Assembly: GCF_000196255.1 (NCBI RefSeq)
Contig: NC_006370.1
Span: 1,994,887 to 2,058,886 of the forward strand
Direction of reading: 5' to 3'
DNA from: Photobacterium profundum SS9
Lineage (GTDB): Bacteria; Pseudomonadota; Gammaproteobacteria; Enterobacterales; Vibrionaceae
Length of the DNA stretch: 64,000 bases
The translations under genes and the position numbers were made by a program. The first letter of the stretch is position 1, and each line of letters starts with the position of its first letter. Below, in pieces: positions 27,538 through 38,300 of the stretch. The notes beneath the pieces are model-generated. The model did no database searches. It saw only the letters and a list, made by a program, of their open reading frames with translations, and was not told where the DNA came from.

Positions 27538-28926
27538 TTATGCGAGCACTTCTATTTGACCTTTAATGATCTCAGAGTGTGTGCCAAATACTGCTTGATA
27601 GTTATCACCTTTTGCGAATACACCTGCCGCACCGAGTGCTTTTAAGCGTGGAATATCGACTTTTGAACTATCGAATACCGTTACACGTAAGCGTGTAATA
27701 CAAGCTTCTAAGTCTTTGATATTCTCTTTACCGCCAAATGCCATTGCGATGTCTTGCGCTAAACCATCTTTAGATGTATTTACAGCAACGCTCATTTCTT
27801 CTTTATCTTCACGTCCTGGTGTTTTTAAATCTAACGCTTTAATCAAAGTAACGAAAACTAAGAAATAAATAACAGCGTAAACAAGACCGATAACAGGGAG
27901 TAACCAGCCATTGGTTGATTGACCGAAAAGCAGCGTGAAGTCGAATAAACCGTGGCTGAATGTTGTACCGTGCTTAATGCCAAGCAGAATCATTACAACG
28001 AATGCAGAACCGGCTAACAGTGCGTGTGCAACATAAAGAACAGGTGCTACAAACAAGAAAGCAAATTCAATTGGTTCGGTAATACCCGTTAAGAATGATG
28101 TTAGTGCCGCAGAGCCTAGAATTGACGCGACCATTAACTTATTTTCTTTTTTAGCCGTTACATACATTGCAAGACAAGCAGCTGGTAAGCCAAACATCTT
28201 AAACATGTAACCACCGGCTAGATTACCAGCTGTAGGGTCACCCGCAAGGTAACGAGGAATTTCACCTTTAACCACTTCACCAGCAGCTGTAGTAAATTCG
28301 CCAACTTCGTAGAAGAAAGGAGCGTTCCAAATATGGTGTAAACCGAAAGGAATTAAAGAACGTTCAACGATACCATAGATACCAAATGCGACTTCTGGTG
28401 ATTGGTAAGCAGCCCATTCAGAGAACGCTGCGATACCTGCACCAATTGGTTGCCATATTAATGCTAAAGCAGCTGCAACAACACATGCCGCTAAAGACGT
28501 CACAATGGGAACAAAGCGTTTGCCACCAAAGAAACCAAGATAAGTGGGTAGTTTAATGTCATGGTATTTATTAAAGAGTTGCGCTGCCACTAACCCCATA
28601 ATAACGCCGCCAAATACACCTGTATCAGTGCCTTCAGCGACAACACCCAATACACGTGTCATGGTTAAATAACCTAATGTTGCTGCAAGTGCTGCAACAC
28701 CATCATTTTTAGTAAATCCAAGTGCAACACCAATGGCAAATAGCAATGCCATATTCGCGAATACACCTAGACCTGCTTCTGTCATTATTTGCGCGACAAT
28801 ATCAGGTAAGAATTTTGCGACTTCCGAGTTGCCGCCAATTCCAAGTAAGATACCCGCTGCTGGCATACAGGCGACTGGCAGCATAAGGCTGCGACCCATT
28901 TTTTGCATTGTACTGAATATGTTCAT
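27538..28926 (-). CDS. ptsG: Glucose-specific PTS enzyme IIBC component
   Basis: 462 residues from ATG 28926, preceded by GGATGGAG; five extra codons upstream are also open. The IIC domain (about 1-370) has ten or so membrane segments, with FGLHHIWNAPFF and LTGITEPIEF, the sugar-binding G-I-T-E-P-I-E loop. The IIB domain (about 385-462) has the phosphocysteine in LEACITRLRV. It imports and phosphorylates glucose using phosphate from EIIA-Glc, HPr and EI, encoded elsewhere. Sequence is much closer to PtsG than to NagE or MalX. A 525-bp upstream region holds the promoter; a terminator follows. Confidence 0.93.
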   Translation of the reverse strand: MNIFSTMQKMGRSLMLPVACMPAAGILLGIGGNSEVAKFLPDIVAQIMTEAGLGVFANMALLFAIGVALGFTKNDGVAALAATLGYLTMTRVLGVVAEGTDTGVFGGVIMGLVAAQLFNKYHDIKLPTYLGFFGGKRFVPIVTSLAACVVAAALALIWQPIGAGIAAFSEWAAYQSPEVAFGIYGIVERSLIPFGLHHIWNAPFFYEVGEFTTAAGEVVKGEIPRYLAGDPTAGNLAGGYMFKMFGLPAACLAMYVTAKKENKLMVASILGSAALTSFLTGITEPIEFAFLFVAPVLYVAHALLAGSAFVVMILLGIKHGTTFSHGLFDFTLLFGQSTNGWLLPVIGLVYAVIYFLVFVTLIKALDLKTPGREDKEEMSVAVNTSKDGLAQDIAMAFGGKENIKDLEACITRLRVTVFDSSKVDIPRLKALGAAGVFAKGDNYQAVFGTHSEIIKGQIEVLA

Positions 28927-29450
28927 TTGAACTCCATCCATTATGAACGTAGGAAGTATATCTAGAAAACTAGATGATTAATTGTTTGTTTATTAAAAGG
29001 TAAAATTAGTTATTGCTCATTAAGGCGTGAGCAATAATAGATGCAAATTAGACTGTTCCTTATATTAATAAATCCTATTTATTAATATTTCGTTGTTTTA
29101 GCTTGTATTAAGTTTCTTGTGCTAATTGCTTTTATTGTTATTTGGTTTTATTTTTCGTTTTCAATGGAATCTATATTACGGGGGTTTTATTTTTATTTAC
29201 GAGTTGAACGTCACATCGGACGTAAAGAAGCGTAACGAAAAGTAACATCTAATGGCGTCAGTGTAACCACTGTGTAACGTGCATACCGTTTATTATTTGC
29301 AGCGTTAGGTTTTGATAAGTTTATTATGAATAATCGTTACCTAGCCTTACATTCTGTTTTGAACATCATATGGCTTAAGTCATGTCAAAAAGGTATTGGG
29401 CAACCCCCACCTTTGCTTAAAAGACAGAAGCTATTTGTTCATAAGTATAT
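28927..29450. other. Intergenic region upstream of ptsG, 524 bp
   Basis: AT-rich; expected to contain the ptsG promoter and its catabolite control. I looked for CRP-type and Mlc-type palindromes and found none that convinced me. No open frame of note. Confidence 0.45.
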
Positions 29451-30463
29451 CTGATTACCATCGAGCCTCAGCTAGTTTAAGCAACGGCTCAGGCATCGGT
29501 GCTGTCTGGATACTTGAATAAATGAGCTGTTCGAGCATTTTTTCAAGGTTGAAGCGTCTATTGAACTTAAAGCAAAATTCTCCAAGATAACGAGGTAAAT
29601 GTTTTTTGTTTATTGCATGGTAAGTACTGTGCATTGAATTTTTCACATTACTAATCATAGTGTTGACCCATTGAAAGTAAGGTAATTCTACGCAATAAGC
29701 ACCGCCACCTGTTACGATAGCGAGGTGAAAAACATCCGCTTGTTCAACCCCCTTAAAGCAAGCCAAACCATCAGAAATAACGAGAGATTTAGGTGTAAGA
29801 TGAGCTTTCGCCCAGCCCGTTAGCTCTTTGATTTTGAAACCTGTAACGACACTAAATCGCATGTTAATTGGGTGACCTTCTTCGTTCATTGATACCGTGG
29901 CACCCGAGAGCGCTTTCCTTTAGCCCCACGCCCTCGGGTGCCACGGTGGACACCTCCCCAATAAACATCGTCCAGTTGAATGTAACCATTCAATGGTGTT
30001 TCATCATCTCGCTCTTTCATGGCTTGCATCAATTTATGCTTCATACGCCATGCCGCATTATAGGAAATGCCAAGCTGGCGAGACAGCTCTAATGCAGAAA
30101 TACCATTTTTCTCTTGAGTGATGAGGTAAATAGCTAAAAACCATATGTTTAGTGGCAATTTTGAAGCGGAAAACAAGGTGCCAGACGTAAGTGAGCCTTG
30201 ATGATGACACTGGTTACATTGATAAAGTTGTCTTGATTTCAACTCACAATACTTATCACAGCCACAATACTCACATAGGTAACCAGTAGGCCATCGCATA
30301 TCAAACAGTAGTTTTCGACATTGTTCTTCAGTACCAAGTTGTGAAATAATCCATGTATTGAAATACTTTTTTGAAATTGAACTTTGTTTTTAACCATGAT
30401 CACCACCTCATTTTTTATTTCATTTTAAGTGTAGTTATTTGGCGGAATTTGAGTGGTAATCAG
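29451..30463 (-). mobile_element. IS1595-family insertion sequence, decayed, about 1013 bp
   Basis: Short inverted ends CTGATTACCA at 29451-29460 and TGGTAATCAG at 30454-30463 bracket a broken transposase. No target duplication is evident next to these ends. The right end stops 7 bp from the pncB stop codon, so insertion was just downstream of pncB. Confidence 0.72.
29455..30397 (-). pseudogene. IS1595-family transposase broken by at least two frameshifts
   Basis: Reading on the minus strand: an ATG at 30397 starts MVKNKVQFQKSISI, then near 30350 the reading shifts to the frame that gives SQLGTEEQCRKLLFD and the zinc-ribbon (CEYCGCDKYC...CNQC) and continues to the first catalytic Asp in IQLDDVYWGG. 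Near 29900 the frame shifts again into MNEEGHPINMRFS with the second Asp in VISDGLACF. Both breaks fall where the family sequence would be continuous. The element is probably unable to transpose by itself. Confidence 0.82.
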
Positions 30464-30470
30464 GTAGAAT

Positions 30471-31688
30471 TTAGTTCGCAATTTTAAATGCTTGGCGAAG
30501 CTGCGTTAAATAATCTTCATCTCTGCACATGATTTTGCCTGGTTCATCAGAGATTTTAGCCACTGGTCGACCTTCACATTGCGTTAGTTTTAGCACAACA
30601 TTTAATGTTTCAACACCCGGTAAATCACACGTTAATTGAGTGCCAATCCCAAAGCTGACGTTAATACGTGAAGCAAAGTGTTTGTAAATGTTTAATGCTT
30701 TATCCAATGTTAAGCTATCTGAAAAGATTAAAGATTTTGTCCTTAAATCAATGTCCAAAGATTCATAATGCTTAATGGCTTTTTCACCCCAAGTGATTGG
30801 GTCGCCGCTATCGTGGCGTAACCCGACGAAACGTTCAGATAACTCTGAGTTAAAATCACGTAAAAACGCGTCGGTATTAATGCAATCGGTTAGGGCAATA
30901 CCTAACGAATCTGGGTACTCTTGTAGCCATCGGTTTAATGCTAACTGTTGTGAATCGGCAAGTTCACCGGTTAATTGTTGGTGAGCTTGAAACCATTCAT
31001 GTGCTTGTGTACCAAAGGGGGTTAAATTTCGTGTTCGAGCCAAATGGTAGTTTGATGTTCCTTTAAACTCAGGTACGTTTGCCGCTAAATAATCGACAAC
31101 TTTGTGGTGCACATCTTTAGAGAAACGTCGACGGCTACCAAAATCAATTAGATCAAATTGACTTAAATCCGTGGCTGTTTGTGTTGCACTATCTACCGTT
31201 TTAGCATTTAGGTAAAAACGTTCGATCTTAGTTTTAAGCTGTGCAATTGCGTCATCTGCGGTGGAGTGTGGGTAACAAATGGATGAACGTATTTCGCAAA
31301 TGATAGCAAGTAATGGGACTTCCCATAAAATGATATCAATCCACTTACCCTTAATCTTGATTGAAAGCTGATCGCCTGAACCATCTACCGTTACTTGTTC
31401 ACTGTTGAGTGAAAAGTCTTTTAAATAAGTAAGGTAGTCTTTCTTGAAGAAAGAGAGTGATGCAAGGTAATCTAACTCTTCTTGTGCAAATGACAATGTT
31501 GAGATGTGTTGAATTTGTGCTTGAATTGCCTTGGCGTAGGGACGGAGGTCTTCTTTGCTTCGGCAATGAAATTCAGCAACGGCTTCTACGTGTGGATATT
31601 GATGATAAATCGCTTGCTGCATGTGCAGCTTATACGCATCGGTATCAAGTAGGGAGTCAATAATCCCAATGAGTTTTGTGTGATTCAT
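30471..31688 (-). CDS. pncB: Nicotinate phosphoribosyltransferase
   Basis: 405 residues, like E. coli PncB (400). Recognisable family segments are [14 protein letters not shown] at the N-terminus, FGSRRRFS near 190, [23 protein letters not shown] with the phosphoacceptor His region (about 215-235), and [10 protein letters not shown] near 290. It converts nicotinate and PRPP, with ATP, into nicotinate mononucleotide for NAD salvage. It is transcribed alone and divergently from pepN, the same gene adjacency as in E. coli. The IS1595 remnant sits directly behind the stop codon and may have removed the native terminator. Confidence 0.94.
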
Positions 31689-31827
31689 ATCTAATGCTGC
31701 TGTTTAATGCAATCCGGAAATTTTACATTATTTTGAGCCTGATTTGATATGAAATATGAAAAATAAATGCAATATCAGTTTATAAAAAAGAATCGAGGGT
31801 GCGTTCAGTTATTATTTGAGCAATAAC

Positions 31828-31848
31828 TTTGAGGTAGCTTGGGTATAA
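31828..31848. repeat. Dispersed palindromic repeat, half copy 7
   Basis: Only a right end, TTTGAGGTAGCTTGGGTATAA, in the pncB-pepN intergenic region (332 bp), which otherwise carries the divergent promoters. Confidence 0.55.
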
Positions 31849-32020
31849 GCCTTTATTTTTAGATGAATTATTACGCACTGAAGCGACAAAAGCATGGGTT
31901 TACGAGTATAGTTGACATTAATTATTGTTTGATTGCCATAAAGGCAGAATAATAATGACAGGCGTCAGTCGTTTAGAATGAGGACTTCTTGTTCTAGCGG
32001 ATAACAAAGGAATAAAAAGA

Positions 32021-34648
32021 ATGAGCGAATTATCGACACAAACAGCAAGCCCTAAAGCAAAGTACCGTGCAGATTACATAAAGCCAGACTATACAATTAC
32101 CGATATTGATTTTGAATTTGACCTGTATGATACAGCAACCCACATTGTTGCAGTCAGCAAGGTTGTTCGCCAAGTCGAAACCGATGCGGCGTTAGTCTTA
32201 AATGGTGATGGGTTAGAGTTAGTTCGCGTAGAAGTTAATGGTACGGCATGGTCTGATTATGATGTGTCAGAGTCATCATTAACGCTACGTAGTTTGCCTG
32301 CAAGTTTTGATCTGACAATCGAAACATTAGTTAATCCAGAAGCTAATACATTGCTTGAAGGTTTGTATAAATCGGGTGGTGGTTTTTGTACTCAGTGTGA
32401 AGCTGAGGGTTTCCGTCGAATTACTTTTTATCTTGATCGCCCTGATGTACTTGCTCGTTTCACCACAAAAGTGATTGCCGATAAAACAAGCTTCCCTTAT
32501 TTATTAAGTAACGGTAACCGTGTTGCTGAAGGTGATTTAGACAATGGTCGACATTGGGTACAGTGGCAAGACCCATTCCCAAAACCTTCTTACCTGTTTG
32601 CACTTGTTGCCGGTGACTTCGATGTACTGCGTGATAAATTCAAAACCATGAGCGGTCGTGATGTTGAGTTAGAAATATTCGTTGATAAAGGTAATCTTGA
32701 TCGTGCAGATTACGCGATGGCTTCACTTATCAATTCAATGAAGTGGGACGAAGAACGTTTCGGCTTAGAATATGATCTTGATATCTACATGATTGTTGCT
32801 GTTGATTTCTTCAACATGGGCGCAATGGAGAACAAAGGCTTAAACGTCTTTAACTCTAAGTTTGTTTTAGCCAATTCAAAAACAGCAACTGATACTGACT
32901 ATCAAGGTATTGAAGCGGTAATCGGTCATGAGTATTTCCACAACTGGACGGGTAACCGTGTTACTTGTCGTGACTGGTTCCAGTTAAGTTTAAAAGAAGG
33001 GCTAACGGTTTTCCGCGATCAAGAATTCTCTTCTGATCTTGGTTCTCGAGCAGTTAATCGCATTCAAAATGTTCGTATTATGCGTGGTCCTCAATTTGCT
33101 GAAGATCGTGGCCCTATGTCTCATCCAATTCGCCCTGAAAAAGTGATTGAGATGAATAACTTTTATACGTTAACAGTGTATGAGAAAGGCAGTGAAGTCA
33201 TTCGTATGATGCATACTTTATTGGGTGAAGAGAAATTCCAAGCAGGTATCAAACTGTACTTTGAGCGTCATGATGGTACAGCGGCAACATGTGATGATTT
33301 TGCACAAGCAATGGAAGATGCATCGGGTGTTGATCTTACTCTGTTCCGTCGCTGGTACAGCCAAGCGGGTACACCTGTAGTAACGGTTACAACCGATTAT
33401 AACGCAGAACAGAAACGTTACCTTGTCACTATTGAGCAAAATACAGCCCCGACAGCTGGCCAAGACGATAAACTTCCGCTTCATATCCCAATGGACATCG
33501 AATTATATGACAGCGTAGGTCATGTTATCGCCTTAGAGTGCAATGGCGAGCCAATTCATCACGTACTTAACGTGACTGAAGCTAAACAAGTTTTTGAATT
33601 CGATAATGTAAATGAAAAACCTGTTATTTCATTATTCCGTGAATTTTCTGCGCCCGTTGTATTGGAATACGGTTATTCTGATGAAGAGTTAGTGTTCTTG
33701 ATGGTGCATGCGCGTAACGAGTTTGCACGTTGGGATGCGGGTCAAATGCTACTTGCTAAGTACATTCGTACAAATATTGCCAATGTGCAGCAGGGTAAAG
33801 ACGTTGAACTTCCTGAATCGGTAATTGATGCTTTCCGTGGTGCGCTATTGGATGAAAATCTGGATCCTGCATTCATTGCCGAAATGCTGGCATTACCAAG
33901 TGAAAATGAAATTGCAGGTTGGTATAAGATCGTTGATGTTGATGCGATCAATGCGGTTGCGGGCAAGATCTCTGCGATCTTAGCTTATGCACTAGAAGAT
34001 GAACTTACTGCCATTTATCGCTCTCTTTCTCAAGGCGAGTATAATTTAGCTCATGAAGCAATGGCTAAACGCGCACTGCGTAACCGTTGCCTTTCTTATC
34101 TTGCTCATACTGAAGAAGGTAATAAGTTAGTTGCAGAGCAATATGTGTCTTCAGATAATATGACAGATACAATGGCATCAATGGCTGCTGCAAATAATGC
34201 AGAATTACCATGCCGTGCAGAGCAAATGACAGACTTCAGTGATAAATGGACACATGATGGCTTGGTAATGGATAAGTGGTTCATGTTGCAAGGTGCAAAC
34301 CCTGCGGCAGATTCACTGGCTAATGTGCGTAAAACAATGTCTCATCCAGCATTTGATTTGAAAAACCCGAATCGAACCCGTAACTTGGTTGCAAGCTTTT
34401 GTGCTAATAACCCAGTTCGCTTCCATGCAAAGGATGGTTCAGGTTATGCGTTCTTGACCGAGATTCTAACGGCACTGAACGCAAGTAACCCACAGGTTGC
34501 TTCACGCTTGATTGAACCATTCTTGAAGTACCGTGTATATGATGAACAGCGTCAGGCATTAATGCGAGCAGAATTAGAAAAATTAGCGAAGCTTGAAAAC
34601 CTCGCTAACGATCTATTCGAAAAAGTGCAGAAGGCGTTGGATCAATAG
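32021..34648 (+). CDS. pepN: Aminopeptidase N (M1 metallopeptidase)
   Basis: 875 residues, E. coli PepN is 870. The exopeptidase motif GAMENKG lies near 268 and the zinc site HEYFHNWTGNRVT near 304, followed by the third ligand in LKEGLTVFRD. Cytoplasmic enzyme that removes N-terminal residues from peptides at the end of protein breakdown. ATG follows AAAGGAATAAAAAGA. A hairpin terminator with a T-rich tail follows. Position next to divergent pncB and upstream of pyrD matches E. coli synteny. Confidence 0.95.
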   Translation: MSELSTQTASPKAKYRADYIKPDYTITDIDFEFDLYDTATHIVAVSKVVRQVETDAALVLNGDGLELVRVEVNGTAWSDYDVSESSLTLRSLPASFDLTIETLVNPEANTLLEGLYKSGGGFCTQCEAEGFRRITFYLDRPDVLARFTTKVIADKTSFPYLLSNGNRVAEGDLDNGRHWVQWQDPFPKPSYLFALVAGDFDVLRDKFKTMSGRDVELEIFVDKGNLDRADYAMASLINSMKWDEERFGLEYDLDIYMIVAVDFFNMGAMENKGLNVFNSKFVLANSKTATDTDYQGIEAVIGHEYFHNWTGNRVTCRDWFQLSLKEGLTVFRDQEFSSDLGSRAVNRIQNVRIMRGPQFAEDRGPMSHPIRPEKVIEMNNFYTLTVYEKGSEVIRMMHTLLGEEKFQAGIKLYFERHDGTAATCDDFAQAMEDASGVDLTLFRRWYSQAGTPVVTVTTDYNAEQKRYLVTIEQNTAPTAGQDDKLPLHIPMDIELYDSVGHVIALECNGEPIHHVLNVTEAKQVFEFDNVNEKPVISLFREFSAPVVLEYGYSDEELVFLMVHARNEFARWDAGQMLLAKYIRTNIANVQQGKDVELPESVIDAFRGALLDENLDPAFIAEMLALPSENEIAGWYKIVDVDAINAVAGKISAILAYALEDELTAIYRSLSQGEYNLAHEAMAKRALRNRCLSYLAHTEEGNKLVAEQYVSSDNMTDTMASMAAANNAELPCRAEQMTDFSDKWTHDGLVMDKWFMLQGANPAADSLANVRKTMSHPAFDLKNPNRTRNLVASFCANNPVRFHAKDGSGYAFLTEILTALNASNPQVASRLIEPFLKYRVYDEQRQALMRAELEKLAKLENLANDLFEKVQKALDQ

Positions 34649-34668
34649 TATTTGATTTAGCAGCCTAA

Positions 34669-34698
34669 TAAGGGCCTCTAACGAAGAGGCTCTTATTT
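34669..34698 (+). terminator. Intrinsic terminator after pepN
   Basis: Stem gcctct / agaggc with loop aacga, extended by agg / ctct pairing, followed by tattttat. Confidence 0.72.
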
Positions 34699-34765
34699 TA
34701 TGATCATCTACTTATCCAGATTGTATGATCCTTTGTGTTTCTTTCTTTTATTTTTGTATGGTGCC

Positions 34766-34984
34766 ATGACGACGTATACATTTTCGATGAACATTAGCTA
34801 CCAGTCTTATCTTAACCATTATTCTGGTGCAGCTAGCACGGTACTGGTCGTAACAGATAGCGGACTTAAACTTCAACTGCCAGCCTCGCGCTTTCGTCCA
34901 TTCTTGAGCCAATTAGGTGTAAGAGGGCGTTTTAGAATTGTAGTGAACACACAAAATAAATTTGAAAAGATAGAACAGATCTAA
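34766..34984 (+). CDS. DUF2835 family protein
   Basis: 72 residues from the ATG at 34766 (MTTYTFSMNISYQSYL...). A longer in-frame reading from 34700 would add a hydrophobic stretch that overlaps the pepN terminator and is not expected for the family. The segment LQLPASRFRPFLSQLGVRGRFRI matches the core of DUF2835 proteins, small conserved proteins of unknown function in Vibrionaceae and relatives. Predicted beta-rich and cytoplasmic. Confidence 0.78.
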   Translation: MTTYTFSMNISYQSYLNHYSGAASTVLVVTDSGLKLQLPASRFRPFLSQLGVRGRFRIVVNTQNKFEKIEQI

Positions 34985-35367
34985 ATTTAGCATTATTCAT
35001 TGCCAGTTTCATAACATCAAATTATTAACATCTTAATAAGTATTCACCCATTGTGATTGTCTATTTATTTATGTCATGTAGCGGTTTCCCTAGTAAAATT
35101 TATTCTCGCCATTAGAAAAATTGACATATGAAATAATTGGTTAGACCAATGACTAAGGTAAAAGAAGTGGCTTACTGCTTATATGCATTCAGCTAGATAG
35201 AACCGCCAGTCAAAATCTTAACCTTAGTCACATATTCGATTTTTTCTTCTCTTTATAGAGTGATTAACGTAACCATTTCGCAACAAAACCCCCTACAATA
35301 GCTATCACGCTAAAGCGTTCAAACCCCTATACTGAACTATAAACATAATAATGATGGAGCAATTGCT
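34985..35367. other. Intergenic leader of the glutamate dehydrogenase gene, 383 bp
   Basis: Contains a near-palindrome TGGTTAGACCA at 35138-35148 that resembles the FadR-type core TGGTNNGACCA, a TTGACA hexamer at 35121, and a perfect 10-bp inverted pair tgactaaggt (35150-35159) and accttagtca (35221-35230). The meaning of these is not established. No open frame recognised. Confidence 0.4.
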
Positions 35368-38300
35368 ATGACCGCACCCGATCCGATAGTGCCGGTACTG
35401 CTTGAGAAGGTATATGGCTTAATCCAGAATAAGATTGAAGCCCCTCAGCAGTCATTAGTGGATGTTTTTGCTCAACGATTGTTAGGGCAACTGGCTGATG
35501 ATGATCTGCTTCAACGAAATGAATCTGATTTATATGGTGCTGTACTTAGCTTATGGCACCATTTGATGCAAAACAAACCTGAACAAAGCTCTGTTCGAGT
35601 ATACAACCCAACACTTAGTCGATATGGATGGCAGTCAACACATACTGTGGTTGAAATTGTAACGCCTGATTATCCGTTCCTTGTTGATTCAGTGCGAATG
35701 ACATTGAACCGTCTAGATATTACTAGCCACCTTATGCTCAATGGTCCGTACTTCTTCAAGCGTGATGAAGACGGTAATATTGTAGAAGCATGTGGAAAGG
35801 AGGGTGATTACCAAACACTTTTCCATATTGAAGTGGATCGCCTAACCAGCAAAGAAGAAATGCAAGCCCTCAAAAAAGAATTAGAACACGTGCTAAGCGA
35901 TATTGATCTGGTTGTGAACGATTGGCAGGCGATGCAAGATAAGATGCAAGACATTGCTCAGGATCTTAAAACTGCAGATTTGCCAGTAAACAATGTTCAT
36001 CGCGAAGAAGCTATCGAATTTATTAATTGGTTAACACGCCATAACTTCATGTTCATGGGTTATCACCAATATGATTTAAACCCTATAGAAGGGGATTACA
36101 AGCTTTGTCCAAGTGATGAAAGTGGTTTAGGGCTATTAAATAAGACAGATATAAAGCATTGCTTACTATTGTCTGATTTACCAGAATCAGCCCGTATCGA
36201 AGCACGTAAGCACGATATTTTGATTCTAACGAAAAGCAACGGTAAATCAAAAATCCACCGTCCTGCTTATGTTGATTATATTGGTATTAAACGCTTTGAT
36301 GAGAAAGGCAATGTTATTGGTGAACATCGCTTTGTGGGGCTTTACGCATCAACGGCTTACCACCAGAGTGCACTGAATATTCCTCTGATTCGAGATCGCG
36401 TTTCACGTATTCTTGAGGCGAGCGGCTATAGCGAAGGTTCACATTCGTGGAAGGCGTTAAATAATTTACTCGAAACCTATCCTCGTGATGAACTCATTCA
36501 AGCAAATGAAAAAGAAATGCTAGATGTGGGTTGTGGTGTTGTTCAAATGCAAGATCGTGATTTGCTACGTTTATTCGTACGTCGTGACCCATTCGGTCGT
36601 TTCTTCTCGTGTATGGTTTACGTAACAAAAGAGCGTTATAACACCGAACTTCGCAGTAAAACACAGGCAATTCTTAAAGACTATTTTGGCTCTGAGCAGA
36701 CTGTTGAATTTACTACTTTCTTCTCTGAAAGTTCATTAGCGAGAACCCATTATATCGTGCGAGTTAAAAATAATAATTTCAATATCGATGCAAAAGCCAT
36801 TGAACACAACCTTGTTGAAGCTGCGGCTTCTTGGGAAGATCGTTTAAGCACTTCGTTGGTTGCTAATTTCGGTGAAAGTAAAGGCATTCCGCTTGGTAAG
36901 AGCTATGCGCGTGCTTTCCCACGTTCATATAAAGAAGAAATGCTGCCGGGCTCTGCCGTGGCTGATATTGAACAGTTAGAAAGCCTGAGTGAAGATAACA
37001 AGCTAGGTATGCTGTTTTATCGTCCTCAAGAAGAAGCGAACGATTCACACTTTGTTAAGTTGAAGCTTTTCCACCGTGATGAGCCAATCCACTTGTCTGA
37101 TGTAATGCCGATGCTTGAAAACCTTGGCTTGCGTGTCATTGGTGAATCGCCTTACCAAGTCGTTAAAGCAAATGGCACTGTGTATTGGATTCTTGATTTC
37201 TCTATGTTGCATAATGCATGTACAGGAATCGATTTAAGTGAAGCGCGCGATCGTTTCCAAGATGCATTCTCTTCGATTTGGCATGGTAACTTAGAAAGCG
37301 ATGGTTTTAACCGTCTGGTACTTTGCGCAGGTTTAACTGGTCGCGAAATTACGGTTATTCGTAGTTACGCTCGTTACATGCGTCAAGTGGGTTTCCCATT
37401 TAGCCAGCACTACATTGAAGAAACACTATCAAGCCATAGCGATCTTGCTCGTGATTTAGTGAAGCTGTTTACACTGCGTTTTGAGCCAAAGAAAAAGTAC
37501 TCACCAAAACCTGAGCAAGATCTGATTAAGAAGCTGCATGATAAGTTGGATCGCGTAGAAAGCCTTGATGATGACAGGATCATTCGTCGCTTTATGGATA
37601 TGATCCTTGCGACACAACGTACTAACTATTATCAAATAGACGAAAAGGGCAATGCAAAGCCTTGGCTATCATTGAAGCTTCGTCCTTCAGAAATTCCAGA
37701 GATTCCAGCACCGGTTCCTTTCTTTGAAATTTTTGTTTACGCACCAGATATTGAAGGTGTTCACCTACGTGGCGGTAAAGTCGCGCGTGGCGGTTTGCGT
37801 TGGTCAGATCGTCAAGAAGATTTCCGTACAGAAATTCTTGGCTTAGTAAAAGCACAACAAGTTAAAAATACCGTTATTGTACCTGTGGGCGCTAAAGGCG
37901 GTTTCATCTGTAAGCGTCAGCCTCAGATGACAACGCGTGAAGAAATCTGGAATGAAGGTCAGCGTTGTTACAAGCGTTTCATTCGCGCCTTGCTGGATGT
38001 GACCGATAACATTATTGATGGCGAACTAATACCGCCAGTGAATGTTGTTCGTCACGATGAAGATGACCCGTATTTGGTTGTTGCTGCCGATAAAGGAACA
38101 GCAACGTTCTCTGATTTGGCAAACTCAGTATCAGATGATTATAATTTTTGGCTAGGTGATGCGTTCGCATCTGGTGGCTCAAATGGTTACGATCATAAGA
38201 AAATGGGTATTACGGCAAAAGGTGGCTGGGAATCGGTTAAGCGTCATTTCCGTGAGCTAGGTATTGATTGCCAATCTACCGATTTCACTTGTGTGGGTAT

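Noticed and set aside
29205..29225. Candidate CRP site upstream of ptsG (half site gtcaca)
   Set aside because: The matching TGTGA half at the right spacing is missing.
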